64,000 nt of DNA from Streptomonospora alba (GTDB lineage Bacteria > Actinomycetota > Actinomycetes > Streptosporangiales > Streptosporangiaceae), in the NCBI RefSeq assembly GCF_000826685.1, contig NZ_JROO01000003.1, positions 103,297-167,296 of the forward strand. The letters are read 5' to 3'. The position numbers and the translations under genes are program-made. Numbering within the stretch: the first letter of the stretch is position 1; every line of letters starts with the position of its first letter. This document shows positions 26,170-36,178 of the stretch, piece by piece. A model generated the notes under the pieces. It had not been told where the DNA came from, did no database searches, and saw only the letters and a program-made list of their open reading frames with translations.

Positions 26170-26763
26170 TTAGCGCTTGCCTTCCATCAGGACCAGGTCG
26201 ATGGTGATGCCCGAGGCGATGACCAGGGTCTTGAGGGGGTCGGGGAGGGCGGGATAGCGCGGCCAGACGACGTAGGTGTCGGCGGCGGTGAAGAACTCGC
26301 CGACGTCGGGCACGCGCCGGTCGACCCGGGCGATCTCGTGCTCGTAGGCGTCGGTGATCTGGAACTCGAACCCCAGGAGGTTTCCGGAGATCGTGCCCAG
26401 GTGCCGCTTCCACGGGTCCAGCAGCCGGAAGCCTGCCTTGAAGAACGTGAAGTCCTGGTCGATGTAGCCGATCGGTCGGCCGTCGGGGTAGGCGACGGTG
26501 GTCGTGGCCGTGAACATCGCCCACGACTTCTCGATGTACAGCTGCGGCCGCCGCCAGGCGTCGTTGATCATCACCTTGCGGGCGAACCCGGCGGTGTTGC
26601 CCGCGAACAGCCGCAGCGCCTGCATGCCGCCGTCGAGTCCCACCTCGTGCACGTGGGCGATGTGGCGGCCGTGGCCGTCGTAGCAGTGGTATTCGGACTC
26701 GTCGACGAAGAAGCGCTTGGGCTGCTTCACGACGATCGGCGCGGTGTTGAACAGATCCTGCAC
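26170..26763 (-). CDS. Scramblase/LURP-one-related family protein
   Basis: About 197 residues with the tubby-like beta-barrel pattern of the phospholipid scramblase and LURP-one-related families: FNTAPIVVKQPKRFFVDESEYHCYD at the start, ARKVMINDAWRRPQLYI, TVAYPDGRPIGYIDQDFTF and FKAGFRLLDPWKRHLGTI. Despite the family name, bacterial members have no shown scramblase activity. The start is uncertain. The frame is open far upstream without coding character, and I chose the GTG at 26763, the first start before the conserved region, but no Shine-Dalgarno sequence is evident. It is a single gene convergent with R2lox. Confidence 0.7.
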   Translation of the reverse strand: MQDLFNTAPIVVKQPKRFFVDESEYHCYDGHGRHIAHVHEVGLDGGMQALRLFAGNTAGFARKVMINDAWRRPQLYIEKSWAMFTATTTVAYPDGRPIGYIDQDFTFFKAGFRLLDPWKRHLGTISGNLLGFEFQITDAYEHEIARVDRRVPDVGEFFTAADTYVVWPRYPALPDPLKTLVIASGITIDLVLMEGKR

Positions 26764-26864
26764 GAACGTTTCAGACGTCCGCGGACACTCGGAGGTTCCC
26801 GCCGCTTCGCCCGGTACCGCCGGCCCGCACCCGCGCTGCCGCCGGGGCGCCGGTAAGCCTCGGT

Positions 26865-27056
26865 CTAGTCGGCGAATGCGTCGCCGACCCTGGATTCGGG
26901 GCCGGATACGCCGAGCGCCTTCGGGCCGTAGGAGCCGGTGCCGGCCACGCCCTCGCCGGTGAACCGCAGCGTCCACACGGCACCCTGCCCCTCGTTCTCC
27001 CCGGGAGCGCCGACGGCGAGGTCGGCCCGGTCGCAGGATCCCCGATTCAGGCGATT
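26865..27056 (-). pseudogene. C-terminal remnant of an FG-GAP repeat protein
   Basis: An open frame of 63 codons encodes RADLAVGAPGENEGQGAVW followed by TLRFTGEGVAGTGSYGP, then a typical end VGDAFAD and stop. D-L-A-V-G-A-P-G-E and G-A-V-W-x-L are the hallmarks of the last FG-GAP (integrin-alpha-like) repeat of secreted actinobacterial proteins, which normally have five to seven repeats and a signal peptide. The frame opens directly after an in-frame TGA (27057-27059), has no start codon in the right place, and the bases upstream show no further repeats in any minus frame before the NUDIX gene. I read it as a decayed gene end. Confidence 0.65.
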
Positions 27057-27154
27057 TCAGACGTGACCGCAGGGAGGCTACACCCGGCCCGGGCAAACCG
27101 CAGGGTGGAGCGGTGCCGGTCCCTCGCTCGCTGCGGGCGCCCTAGAGTCGGGGC

Positions 27155-27583
27155 ATGGCATCACCACGGACGGAGGCCGCCGACGAACCCGTCGTCGACG
27201 CGCTCGCCTGGGTGCACGTCAGCGGCCGGCGGCTGCTGTGCGTGCGCACGCGCGGCCGCAGCCTCTACTACCTGCCCGGCGGCAAACGCGAACCCGGCGA
27301 AAGCGACGAGGCCGCCGTGGCCCGGGAGGCCCGCGAGGAGGTGGGTGTGGCCCTGCGGCCGGGCACCTTCGCGCCGTTCACCGTGGTGGACGAGGTCGCC
27401 GACGGCTACAGGGAAGGCACGCGCGTGCGCCTGGCCTGCTATACCGCCCAGCACACGGGAGAGCCCGCCGCGGCGGCGGAGATCGCGGATCTGGCCTGGC
27501 TCGGCAGCGCCGACCGGGACCGCTGCGCGCCCGCTGTGCGCCGCGTCCTCGACGAGCTGCGCCGGCGCGGCTCGATCGACTGA
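27155..27583 (+). CDS. NUDIX hydrolase
   Basis: A 142-residue pyrophosphohydrolase. The Nudix box is complete: GGKREPGESDEAAVAREARE followed by EVGV fits G-x5-E-x7-R-E-U-x-E-E-x-G-U, near residues 48-70. The N-terminus (VVDALAWVHVSGRRLLCVRTRGRSLYYLP) and the closing DLAWLGSADRDRCAPAVRRVLDEL are typical of the general MutT-like subgroup. The ATG at 27155 is the only good start. Substrates range over nucleoside di- and triphosphates and other X-linked diphosphates. It is convergent with the luciferase-like gene, with a gap of only 14 bases. Confidence 0.92.
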   Translation: MASPRTEAADEPVVDALAWVHVSGRRLLCVRTRGRSLYYLPGGKREPGESDEAAVAREAREEVGVALRPGTFAPFTVVDEVADGYREGTRVRLACYTAQHTGEPAAAAEIADLAWLGSADRDRCAPAVRRVLDELRRRGSID

Positions 27584-27597
27584 ACGCGGCCGTCGGG

Positions 27598-28596
27598 TCA
27601 GAGCGCCCGTGCCAGGCGGGCATAGGAGTCCAGCATCTCCGCGCGGTCGTAGGTGCTCAGCGTCACGAGGACCTCGTCGGCTCCGGTCCGGTCGACCAGT
27701 GCGCCCAGGTCGCCGGCCACCCGGTCCCCGGTGCCGTAGACGTGGCCGCTCAACGCCTCCTCGAACCGGGACCGCTCGCGGTCGCTCATGGTACGGGCGA
27801 GGATCTCCTCAGCCGGCCGCAGCGGCGGGAAGACGGCGTGGGTGCGTGCGTAGGCGTACGACCACGCCTCAGGGACGAGCAGCCGGTGCGCGTCCTCGGC
27901 CGTACCGGCCACCGCGACGGTCGTCGAGACGACGACGTAGGGGCGCTGGGCCCACGGGGAGGGGCGGAACGCGTCGCGGTAGCGGCGGATCAGCTCTGCC
28001 ATGCGGTCCTCACCGGCGACCGGGGCGATCACCAGCGGCAGCCCGAGGTCGGCGGCGATCGCGGCTCCTTCGCCGGTGGCCAGCAGGAACGGCGCCGCCG
28101 CGCTCCGCTCCCCCGGGACGGCGCGGACACCGGGGTGATCGGACTGCTCGCCGCTGACGAACCCGAGCAGCCGCGCCAACCGGCCGGGGAAGTCGTCGGC
28201 GGCCTCCTTGCCGCGGCCCAGGGCCCGCCGGATACCGGAGGTGAAGGCGACGGAGCGCCCCAGCCCCATGTCGATGCGCCCCGGATACAGCGCGTCGAGC
28301 ACACCGAACTGCTCGGCGACGACCAGCGGCTGGTGGTTGGGCAGCATCACCCCGCCGGTACCGACCCTGATGCGGGAGGTCGCCGCGGCGACGCCCGCGG
28401 CCAGCACCGCGGGGGCCGACCCCGCGACGCCGGGCACGCTGTGGTGCTCTGCCACCCAGAAGCGGTGGTAACCCAGTTCCTCGATCCGGCGGGCGAAGTC
28501 CACGGTGTCGCGCAGCGCCTCGGCCGGGCTCTGCTCCCCGCGGACGCTGGAGCGGTCCAGGACGGACAGTCGCAACGATGAAGGGCTCACCCCCAT
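27598..28596 (-). CDS. Luciferase-like (LLM class) flavin-dependent oxidoreductase
   Basis: A 332-residue TIM-barrel of the bacterial luciferase superfamily, of the MsnO8-like group that begins SVLDRSSVRGEQSPAEALRD. The conserved RFWVAEHHSVPGVAGSAPAV, RVGTGGVMLPNHQPLVVAEQ and PGRIDMGLGRS blocks, which shape the flavin pocket, are all present. It probably uses FMNH2 or F420 supplied by a separate reductase for a monooxygenase or dehydrogenase reaction. It is a single gene, downstream of DoxX on the same strand but separated from it by a strong hairpin. The substrate is unknown. Confidence 0.9.
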   Translation of the reverse strand: MGVSPSSLRLSVLDRSSVRGEQSPAEALRDTVDFARRIEELGYHRFWVAEHHSVPGVAGSAPAVLAAGVAAATSRIRVGTGGVMLPNHQPLVVAEQFGVLDALYPGRIDMGLGRSVAFTSGIRRALGRGKEAADDFPGRLARLLGFVSGEQSDHPGVRAVPGERSAAAPFLLATGEGAAIAADLGLPLVIAPVAGEDRMAELIRRYRDAFRPSPWAQRPYVVVSTTVAVAGTAEDAHRLLVPEAWSYAYARTHAVFPPLRPAEEILARTMSDRERSRFEEALSGHVYGTGDRVAGDLGALVDRTGADEVLVTLSTYDRAEMLDSYARLARAL

Positions 28597-28636
28597 GCCA
28601 ACACCACACGATGTGCGGCATTCCGGGGCCCTTTTC

Positions 28637-28664
28637 GGCCCGGCACCGGGTGCGGTGCCGGGCC
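28637..28664 (-). terminator. Eleven-bp hairpin between doxX and the luciferase-like gene
   Basis: The arms GGCCCGGCACC (28637-28647) and GGTGCCGGGCC (28654-28664) are perfectly complementary with a six-base loop. It lies about 80 bases past the DoxX stop and 41 bases before the luciferase-like start, both on the minus strand. No U-tract follows on the minus strand, as is common in high-GC genomes. Confidence 0.6.
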
Positions 28665-28740
28665 TGCCGCGGATGCGTGGAGGCGCCGGTCAGCGCCCGC
28701 ACCGGTGTGGACACCCGCCGACGGCGCGGGCGCCGGTGCG

Positions 28741-29253
28741 CTACCGGTCGGCGGCCGCGCGGTGGTCGGCGGCCGCGCCGTCGTCGGCGGCGCCGCCCGT
28801 GCGCACGGCGCGCTCGGCGTCGCCGCCGCCGAGGAGTCCGGCGAGCGCGGCGTCGAGGCTGAACCGTCCCGGGCCGTGCGCCAGGATCAGCAGGCTGACG
28901 GCGGCCAGGACCATCACGTACTCGAAGCCGCCGTTCTGCTGCATGAGCCCGCTGCCGGTGTGCACGAACACCCAGGCGCCGATCATGATCACGGTCAGCG
29001 CCGCAGCGCCCGCCCGGGTGGCGACGCCCAGGACGAGCAGCGCGCCGCCGACGAGCTCGCCATAGGCCAAGAAGGGACCGCTCAGCTCCGGCAGCGGGAT
29101 GCCCAGCTCGCGGTTGCTCGACACGACGGCGGCGACGCCCTCGCCGGAGACCTTGTCCCAGCCGTGGGCGATGAACACGGCGCCGACGCAGAGCCGCACC
29201 AGCAGGACCACCGCGTCGGTCAGGACGGCGTCCGAGCGGACCAGGTATTTCAT
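28741..29253 (-). CDS. DoxX-family membrane protein
   Basis: A 170-residue four-helix membrane protein. LLVRLCVGAVFIAHGWDKV opens the DoxX domain, with the usual F-x-x-H-G-x-x-K motif. Later blocks are FLAYGELVGGALLVLGVATR, ALTVIMIGAWVFVH and the last helix before ILAHGPGRFSLDAAL. The last 35 residues are an Ala/Asp-rich cytosolic tail. Some DoxX relatives join thiosulfate:quinone oxidoreductase or respond to oxidative stress. The tail and isolated setting give no further hint. It is divergent from the LysR gene with 94 bases between starts, so LysR control is likely. Confidence 0.85.
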   Translation of the reverse strand: MKYLVRSDAVLTDAVVLLVRLCVGAVFIAHGWDKVSGEGVAAVVSSNRELGIPLPELSGPFLAYGELVGGALLVLGVATRAGAAALTVIMIGAWVFVHTGSGLMQQNGGFEYVMVLAAVSLLILAHGPGRFSLDAALAGLLGGGDAERAVRTGGAADDGAAADHRAAADR

Positions 29254-29335
29254 CGGTTCTCCTTTGTTGGGGGACTGCCGTCCATTTGAACAGGGCGGCC
29301 CGCTCCACGGGAAATACCGATTGCGATGGCCCGGC

Positions 29336-29348
29336 TACCCTAAAGGTA
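29336..29348. promoter_or_regulatory. Possible LysR-type site in the doxX/lysR intergenic region
   Basis: A small palindrome TACC (29336-29339), five bases, GGTA (29345-29348) sits on the LysR start codon. A further ATACC at 29314-29318 makes an outer pair with GGTAT at 29345-29349. No clear T-N11-A motif stands out. The placement between divergent genes is what a LysR regulator would need, but the arms are short. Confidence 0.3.
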
Positions 29349-30280
29349 TGCAGGAGTTCGACTTACGGGAATTGCGCTACTTCCTGGCGGCGGCCGAGGA
29401 GCTGAATCTCTCCCGCGCGGCCGAGCGCCTGGGTATCTCCCAGCCGCCCCTTTCGCGGGCCATCCGGCGGATGGAGCGGCGCCTGGGTGCGCCGCTGTTC
29501 CATCGCCGCCACAACACCATTCGGCTGACTCCCGCGGGCGACACGCTGCGCAGCGAGGCGCACAAGGTGCTGGAGGCCGCCGCCGCGGCTTCGCGGCGCA
29601 CCCGCAGGGCGGGCGCGGCGGCGCCGGCGCTCACCGTCACCGCGGCGCCGGGCCGCAGCACCGAGTGCTTGCGGCGGATCGCCGAGGCCTACGCGGCCCT
29701 GCCGGGGGCGGCGCGCACCGACATCGCGGTCACCGGATACCGCACCCAGGCCGCGGCGCTGCGCAGCGGAGAAGCCGACCTCGCGATGCTCAGCACACCT
29801 TTCGACCCGGCAGAGCTGTGCGTTCAACCGCTGTGCGCGGAGGAGCGGGTCGCCGCGGTGCCCGTCGGCCACCGGCTGGCCGGGCGCAGCGGGCTGCGCT
29901 GCGCCGACCTCGTCGGAGAGCCCTTCCCGTCCTGGCCCGGCGACACCGAGGCGAGTCGGCGGTACTGGTCGGGCCAAGACCGGTCGGGCTCCGCCGGCGG
30001 CACCGGCGCTGCGGTCCAGGGGCCGCTCGTCCACGACCTTTCCCAGCTCATCGAGGTGGTCGGCCTGGGACAGGCGCTCGCCCTGGTGCCGCGCCACGTC
30101 GCCCGGGCCAACCCCCGCCCCGATGTCGTGTACATACCGGTGGCCGACGCCAGCCCCTACCGCACGGTCCTCGCCTGGCCGGAAGGCCCGGCCGAGCCGA
30201 CCGTGGAGCTGTTCGTGCGTACGGCGGCGGACCTCTTCGCCGCCGACCCGCCGCCCACCGCTGTGACCGGAGCGACCTAG
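29348..30280 (+). CDS. LysR-family transcriptional regulator with a TTA codon
   Basis: A 310-residue regulator. The N-terminal helix-turn-helix reads RELRYFLAAAEELNLSRAAE with GISQPPLSRAIRRMERRLG, the canonical LysR pattern. The effector-binding domain follows with EADLAMLSTPFD and the RVAAVPVGHRLAG block. Codon six is TTA (29363-29365), very rare at this GC content; in Streptomyces such codons make translation depend on the bldA tRNA. It is divergent from doxX, the likely target. No spaced Shine-Dalgarno sequence is visible (AAAGG abuts the ATG), so the message may be leaderless. Confidence 0.9.
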   Translation: MQEFDLRELRYFLAAAEELNLSRAAERLGISQPPLSRAIRRMERRLGAPLFHRRHNTIRLTPAGDTLRSEAHKVLEAAAAASRRTRRAGAAAPALTVTAAPGRSTECLRRIAEAYAALPGAARTDIAVTGYRTQAAALRSGEADLAMLSTPFDPAELCVQPLCAEERVAAVPVGHRLAGRSGLRCADLVGEPFPSWPGDTEASRRYWSGQDRSGSAGGTGAAVQGPLVHDLSQLIEVVGLGQALALVPRHVARANPRPDVVYIPVADASPYRTVLAWPEGPAEPTVELFVRTAADLFAADPPPTAVTGAT

Positions 30281-30611
30281 CCGCAAGCGGGTTCCGGCGC
30301 GACGGGAATGCGACTCCTGTATTCGGACCGGGCGGCCGACGAATGGAGAGGCGCACTCCGAAAGTTGCGGAAACCGCGAACACTGATTACCCGACTCCGA
30401 ACCGAACCGCATTCCACCACTCGACACTGAACCGGTTCATAACCTGACCTGGGATTTCGAGGCACCGAGCCGATCGCCTACCCCGCTTGCCGAAGCCGGG
30501 AATTCACCGGCGCCGCGCCCGTGCCCGGCGCGAGCGGTGATCGTCTACTCGGCGCAGATACCGATCACGGATACACGGGCACCGGAGCGCGTGCCGGATC
30601 TCCGCTGCGGC
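30281..30611. other. Gene-free stretch between lysR and the XRE regulator
   Basis: These 331 bases lie between two convergent genes. I found no frame with coding character, no tRNA-like fold, no strong hairpin and no repeat. Composition is somewhat less GC-rich in 30370-30440 than around it. Nothing can be assigned. Confidence 0.4.
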
Positions 30612-31463
30612 TCAGCCCGGCACCCCCCGCAGGGCACCGGGGCGGCGGCCGGTGAGACTGCTCAGCGCCGCGGAGGCGGCCTCGTCCGCGGGCAGGTAGG
30701 CGATCAGGCGCAGGACGTCGGTGTCGGAGAGATCCAGCGTCTCGTAGGACAGCCGCAACTCCCCCGCCTCGGGGTGGGCGAACCGGCGCAGCCCGGTGCG
30801 CACCGGAAGTGTCGAGGGCGCCTCCCAGCGCCGGGCGAACTCGGCCCCGCCGGTGATCGACAACTCCTCGGCGAAGTGTGCCACGACGGGGTCGGCGGGC
30901 ATCGTCGCGAGCCGGAGGTCGGCGACCAGTTCGTCCGCGACCTGTTCCCACTCGGGGAAGGCGGCCGCCGCGCGGGGATCGGTGAACACGAAGCGGACCA
31001 GGTTCGGCGGATCGCCGTCGAGCAGGCCGAGCGGAGCGGCTACGCGGTCGAATCCGCCGGTGGTGGCGAGTACATCGCCCACGCGGTCGACCAGCACCGC
31101 GGGAGCGGGATCGAGCCGGTCGAGCAGCGCGTGCACCGTGGCCCGCACCGACGGCGCGGACGGCCGCGAGCCGGGACACAGGGAGCCGCCGCCCTCCTTG
31201 GTGAGGCGGTGCAGGTGCAGCCGTTCCGCAGCGGACAGGTGCAGAGCGTCGGCGAGTGCGCCGAGCACCTGGGCCGAGGGGCGGCGATCGCGTCCCTGCT
31301 CCAACCGGGTCACGTACTCGACGCTGACGCCGGCCAGCGTGGCGACCTCGGAGCGGCGGAGTCCGGGGGTGCGGCGCCTGCCGCCGGCCGGAAGCCCGGC
31401 CTGGGCGGGGGCGACCGCCTCACGGCGCGTCCGCAGGAACTCCCCCAGATCATTGTCGCCCAT
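30612..31463 (-). CDS. XRE/MmyB-type helix-turn-helix regulator
   Basis: A 283-residue regulator. Residues 1-80 are an XRE helix-turn-helix preceded by the group's GEFLRTRREAVAP motif, with TPGLRRSEVATLAGVSVEYV and TRLEQGRDRRPSAQVL. Residues 100-260 match the MmyB-like ligand-binding (PAS-like) domain, ending in SYETLDLSDTD and LRLIAYLPADEAAS. Members regulate adjacent oxidoreductase genes and may bind fatty-acid-like ligands. It is divergent from the F420-type reductase and aldo-keto reductase pair with a 148-bp gap, the usual arrangement for this family, and is probably their regulator. Confidence 0.9.
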   Translation of the reverse strand: MGDNDLGEFLRTRREAVAPAQAGLPAGGRRRTPGLRRSEVATLAGVSVEYVTRLEQGRDRRPSAQVLGALADALHLSAAERLHLHRLTKEGGGSLCPGSRPSAPSVRATVHALLDRLDPAPAVLVDRVGDVLATTGGFDRVAAPLGLLDGDPPNLVRFVFTDPRAAAAFPEWEQVADELVADLRLATMPADPVVAHFAEELSITGGAEFARRWEAPSTLPVRTGLRRFAHPEAGELRLSYETLDLSDTDVLRLIAYLPADEAASAALSSLTGRRPGALRGVPG

Positions 31464-31611
31464 GGCCGCAGTCTATGCCGCCCAGCATGGCCCTGCCGCT
31501 ACCAGTCTGACTGCGGCCTCCCTCCGGCACCGGGCGGGCGGCCACAGTGGATGGCGCCGCACCGCATCCCCGGCGGCATCGCCGATGGCAGAATCCGGAG
31601 CGAAGCCCACG

Positions 31612-32037
31612 ATGAGCCCGTTCACCGATACCGAGATCGACTACCTGACCAGTCAGCCCCTGGGCCGGTTGGCCACGGTGGACACCCGCGGCCGACCACA
31701 GGTCAAACCGGTCGGCGTCTTCTACGACCCCGAGAACGCGGGACTGGTCGTGGGAGGAGTCGACATGGCGGCGAGCAAGAAGTTCCGCGACGCCGCGGCC
31801 GACCCCGCGGTCGCCGTCGTCGTCGACGACCTGGCCTCCCTGGACCCGTGGAGCCCGCGCGGCATCGAGATCCGCGGGCGCGCCGAGACCCGTACCGAAG
31901 GCGGCGAGGAGACGGGGAGGCGCCTGGGCGCCGGCTTCCCGTTCAGCCCCGCGTGGATCCTCATCCGCCCTCGCCGGATCGTCTCCTGGGGCATCGGCGC
32001 CGACTCCTTCGAGTCGAGCGCCCGCACCGTCGCATGA
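31612..32037 (+). CDS. PPOX-class F420-dependent oxidoreductase
   Basis: A 141-residue split-barrel flavin/deazaflavin enzyme. The N-terminus FTDTEIDYLTSQPLGRLATV followed by DTRGRPQVKPVG is typical of the TIGR F420-dependent PPOX subgroup, and the KFRDAAADPAVAVVVDDL and SPRGIEIRGRAE blocks complete the fold. F420 or FMN is the expected cofactor. The ATG at 31612 begins the conserved region; an ATG nine codons upstream is an alternative. It is followed 57 bases later by the aldo-keto reductase on the same strand, and the two likely form an operon under the divergent XRE regulator. Confidence 0.85.
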   Translation: MSPFTDTEIDYLTSQPLGRLATVDTRGRPQVKPVGVFYDPENAGLVVGGVDMAASKKFRDAAADPAVAVVVDDLASLDPWSPRGIEIRGRAETRTEGGEETGRRLGAGFPFSPAWILIRPRRIVSWGIGADSFESSARTVA

Positions 32038-32094
32038 CCGCACCGCGTTCCACGGCACGACCACCCGGCGGGCGCCGCCGACCGAAAGGACCCC

Positions 32095-33117
32095 ATGCGC
32101 TACCGACTGCTCGGCCGGACCGGGCTGCGCGTCTCCGAGCTCTACCTGGGCGCGATGAGCTTCACCGCTGAGGACGGCGGCGAAGGCACCACTCCCGGCG
32201 AGGCCCGGAAGATGCTCGACGCCTACTCCGAGGCCGGAGGCAACGTCGTCGACACCGCATCGGCCTACGGTGAGAGCGAGGAGGTCCTCGGCGGCCTGCT
32301 GGAGGGCCGCCGCGACCGGTACGTCCTGGCGTCCAAGTACACGATCTCCCGCGACGGCACCGACCCCAACGCCGCCGGCGGCCACCGCAAGAACCTCGTC
32401 CTGTCGCTGGAACGCAGCCTGCGGCGGCTGCGCACCGACTACATCGACCTGTACTGGGTGCACGTGCGCGATCGGCACACTCCGGTGGAGGAGACGATGC
32501 GGGCCCTCGACGACGCCGTCCGCGCCGGCAAGATCCTGTACGTGGGGATCTCCAACACGCCCGCGTGGGTCGTCAGCCGCGCCAACACACTCGCCGAGTG
32601 GCGCGGCTGGACTCCGTTCGCGGGCATCCAGGTGCCCTACAGCCTGCTGCAGCGCGACGTCGAGCGGGAGCTGCTGCCCATGGCCGAGGAGACGGGGCTG
32701 AGCGTGGCCGCCTACCAGCCGCTGGCAGGCGGCGTGCTCTCCGGCAAGTACACCCGCCCCGGCGACGCCCCGCCGGGGAGCCGGATCGCCCCGGACTCTG
32801 TGACCCCGCGCGACCACGCGACCGCGCAGGCCGTCGTCGAGGTCGCCGCCGAGCTGGGCGCCGCACCCTCGCAGGTGGCCCTCGCCTGGCTCCGTCAGCG
32901 TTCCCCCGCGGTCCACCCCGTCGTCGGCGCGCGCGACACCGCCCAGCTTCGACAGAACCTGGGCGCGGTCGACGTGGTACTGCCCGGAGAAGCGCTGGGG
33001 CGCCTTTCCGCGGCGGCGGAGTTCTCGCCCGGCTATCCGAACGAGACGATCGAGCAGTCCGAGGCGAGCACCTGGGTGTTCGGAAGCGCCTTCACCGGGG
33101 TGGACGGCCGCGGCTGA
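32095..33117 (+). CDS. Aldo/keto reductase
   Basis: A 340-residue NADPH-dependent reductase. The catalytic tetrad is visible as Asp53, Tyr58, Lys81 and His123 (VDTASAYG, LASKY, WVHVRD). The C-terminal R-Q-R-S-P-A-V-H-P-V-V-G-A-R block binds the cofactor. AGGACC precedes the ATG. It lies downstream of the PPOX gene and probably acts on aldehydes or ketones in the same pathway. Pairing of a deazaflavin-type enzyme with an aldo-keto reductase under an MmyB-type regulator suggests a redox detoxification unit, but the substrate is not evident. Confidence 0.92.
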   Translation: MRYRLLGRTGLRVSELYLGAMSFTAEDGGEGTTPGEARKMLDAYSEAGGNVVDTASAYGESEEVLGGLLEGRRDRYVLASKYTISRDGTDPNAAGGHRKNLVLSLERSLRRLRTDYIDLYWVHVRDRHTPVEETMRALDDAVRAGKILYVGISNTPAWVVSRANTLAEWRGWTPFAGIQVPYSLLQRDVERELLPMAEETGLSVAAYQPLAGGVLSGKYTRPGDAPPGSRIAPDSVTPRDHATAQAVVEVAAELGAAPSQVALAWLRQRSPAVHPVVGARDTAQLRQNLGAVDVVLPGEALGRLSAAAEFSPGYPNETIEQSEASTWVFGSAFTGVDGRG

Positions 33118-33149
33118 TCCGGGGCAGATGATCCGGCGCGGTCCGCCGG

Positions 33150-33914
33150 TCAGAGCATGGGTGGCAGTGCGGGCAGGACGGCCGCAGGCTCGTCGACAGG
33201 AGTGCCGCCGCGGTGGACGGTGAGGCGGGAACCGTCGGCGCGGCCGGAGAGCCAGGCCAGGAGATCGCTCGCCGACCCCTGCGCGGTCACCGCCGGACCG
33301 GCGGCGGCGCCGATGCGGGACTCCTCGCCACTCGCGGTGTCGCGCAGCAGGACGGGCGGCAGCTCCTCGTCGGCGGCGAAGCGTGCGGCCAGCTTCTCCA
33401 CTTCTTCGGCGACGAAGGGCTGCGGCCACTCGGCCGGCGTGTAGGCGAGACCGAGGTCGACGTGGTGGTACTCCACCTCGGCCAGCCGCATCCACGGGAT
33501 CCGCGCGGCAGGGAAGACGCGGCCGCTGGGGTGCTTGATCTCGAACGACCACGCCTTTTTGGACATGCCGCGCACAGCCTCGGCCAGACGCTCGGCGCTC
33601 GCCTCCACGTCGGCCGCCTGCTCCTCGGGCGGACGGCCGGAACCGGCCTCGATGTCGCGCTCACGGGCCTCGGCGCCGGGGTACATGTCGGCCTGGCGCC
33701 CCTCCCGCGCTCCCTCCAGCAGCCGCACGAGCGCGTCGGCGTTGCGGGCGACGTGGGCCAACACGTGGCCGCGCGTCCATCCCGGCAGCAGCGAGGGCTC
33801 GCCGATCTGATCGGGACGCATGTTCGAGACGGTGCGCAGCAGGCGGCCGGTGGCATCCTCGGCTGCGCCGAACACCACCGAGTGATCGTCGGGCCGGATA
33901 CGGGGAACAGTCAT
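33150..33914 (-). CDS. Maleylpyruvate isomerase-type (mycothiol-dependent, DinB-fold) protein
   Basis: A 254-residue protein of the TIGR03083 family. The N-terminal four-helix DinB-like domain has LLPGWTRGHVLAHVARNADAL, whose H-x3-H supplies metal ligands together with a later His in EVEYHHVDLGLAYTPAEWP. The C-terminal part (PAVTAQGSASDLLAWLSGRADGS) is the usual SCP2-like appendage. Family members include mycothiol-dependent maleylpyruvate isomerase, but most members have unknown thiol-transfer roles. The ATG at 33914 has AGGAGG seven bases upstream; the longer frame is rejected. Convergent with the aldo-keto reductase. Confidence 0.85.
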   Translation of the reverse strand: MTVPRIRPDDHSVVFGAAEDATGRLLRTVSNMRPDQIGEPSLLPGWTRGHVLAHVARNADALVRLLEGAREGRQADMYPGAEARERDIEAGSGRPPEEQAADVEASAERLAEAVRGMSKKAWSFEIKHPSGRVFPAARIPWMRLAEVEYHHVDLGLAYTPAEWPQPFVAEEVEKLAARFAADEELPPVLLRDTASGEESRIGAAAGPAVTAQGSASDLLAWLSGRADGSRLTVHRGGTPVDEPAAVLPALPPML

Positions 33915-34115
33915 CGTGGGCCTCCTGTGCTTGTCCGCGCCGGTCTGCGCACCGTCTCCGCGGCTCGGCCGCTCCCGGCCGCGCCGGGGGACCGCATCAG
34001 CGCACCGCGGAGGCGCAAGCGACGCTACCACCGCGGACCCGACCGCAGCGGCGTATCAGGCGCGGTGCGGACATCCGGGCGCCCTGGAGCCCTGCGCACG
34101 TCCCCGGACATGCGA

Positions 34116-34204
34116 ATCGGGCGGCCCCCGGCGTGGGGACCGCCCGATCGTCGCAGGTGGGCTGAGTTCGCGTACCGGACTCGCCGACCTCTCAGCGAGA
34201 GGTC
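34116..34204 (-). terminator. Two hairpins downstream of groEL
   Basis: Directly after the groEL stop lies a perfect eight-base stem with a three-base loop (GACCTCTC, 34186-34193, and GAGAGGTC, 34197-34204). A second, longer hairpin follows with outer arms ATCGGGCGG (34116-34124) and CCGCCCGAT (34140-34148), extended inside by C-C-C-C/G-G-G-G pairs. Neither has a U-tract. Together they make a convincing end of the groEL transcript. Confidence 0.6.
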
Positions 34205-36055
<1,851 letters not shown>

Positions 36056-36101
36056 CTACCCGCAGGTCAACGACGCCTTACCGGTGGGGATCGGAGCCGT
36101 G

Positions 36102-36145
36102 AAAAAGCGACGCCCGCGTCCGCCGGAGGCACCGGCGGGCGCGGG
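36102..36145 (-). terminator. Rho-independent terminator after cysO
   Basis: A 14-base stem (CCCGCGTCCGCCGG, 36113-36126, with CCGGCGGGCGCGGG, 36132-36145; one G-U pair) and a five-base loop, followed on the minus strand by a run of five T at 36106-36102. This is the classical form, rare in such GC-rich DNA. It lies 34 bases after the cysO stop and stops the thrC-cysO transcript before the groEL promoter. Confidence 0.85.
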
Positions 36146-36178
36146 CGGAGCGTGCGGATGCGAAGGCGCGGTCTGCGC

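Noticed and set aside
29314..29349. A textbook LysR T-N11-A site
   Set aside because: Short inverted arms are present, but no T-N11-A with the usual flanks could be placed, so it is listed only as a weak candidate.
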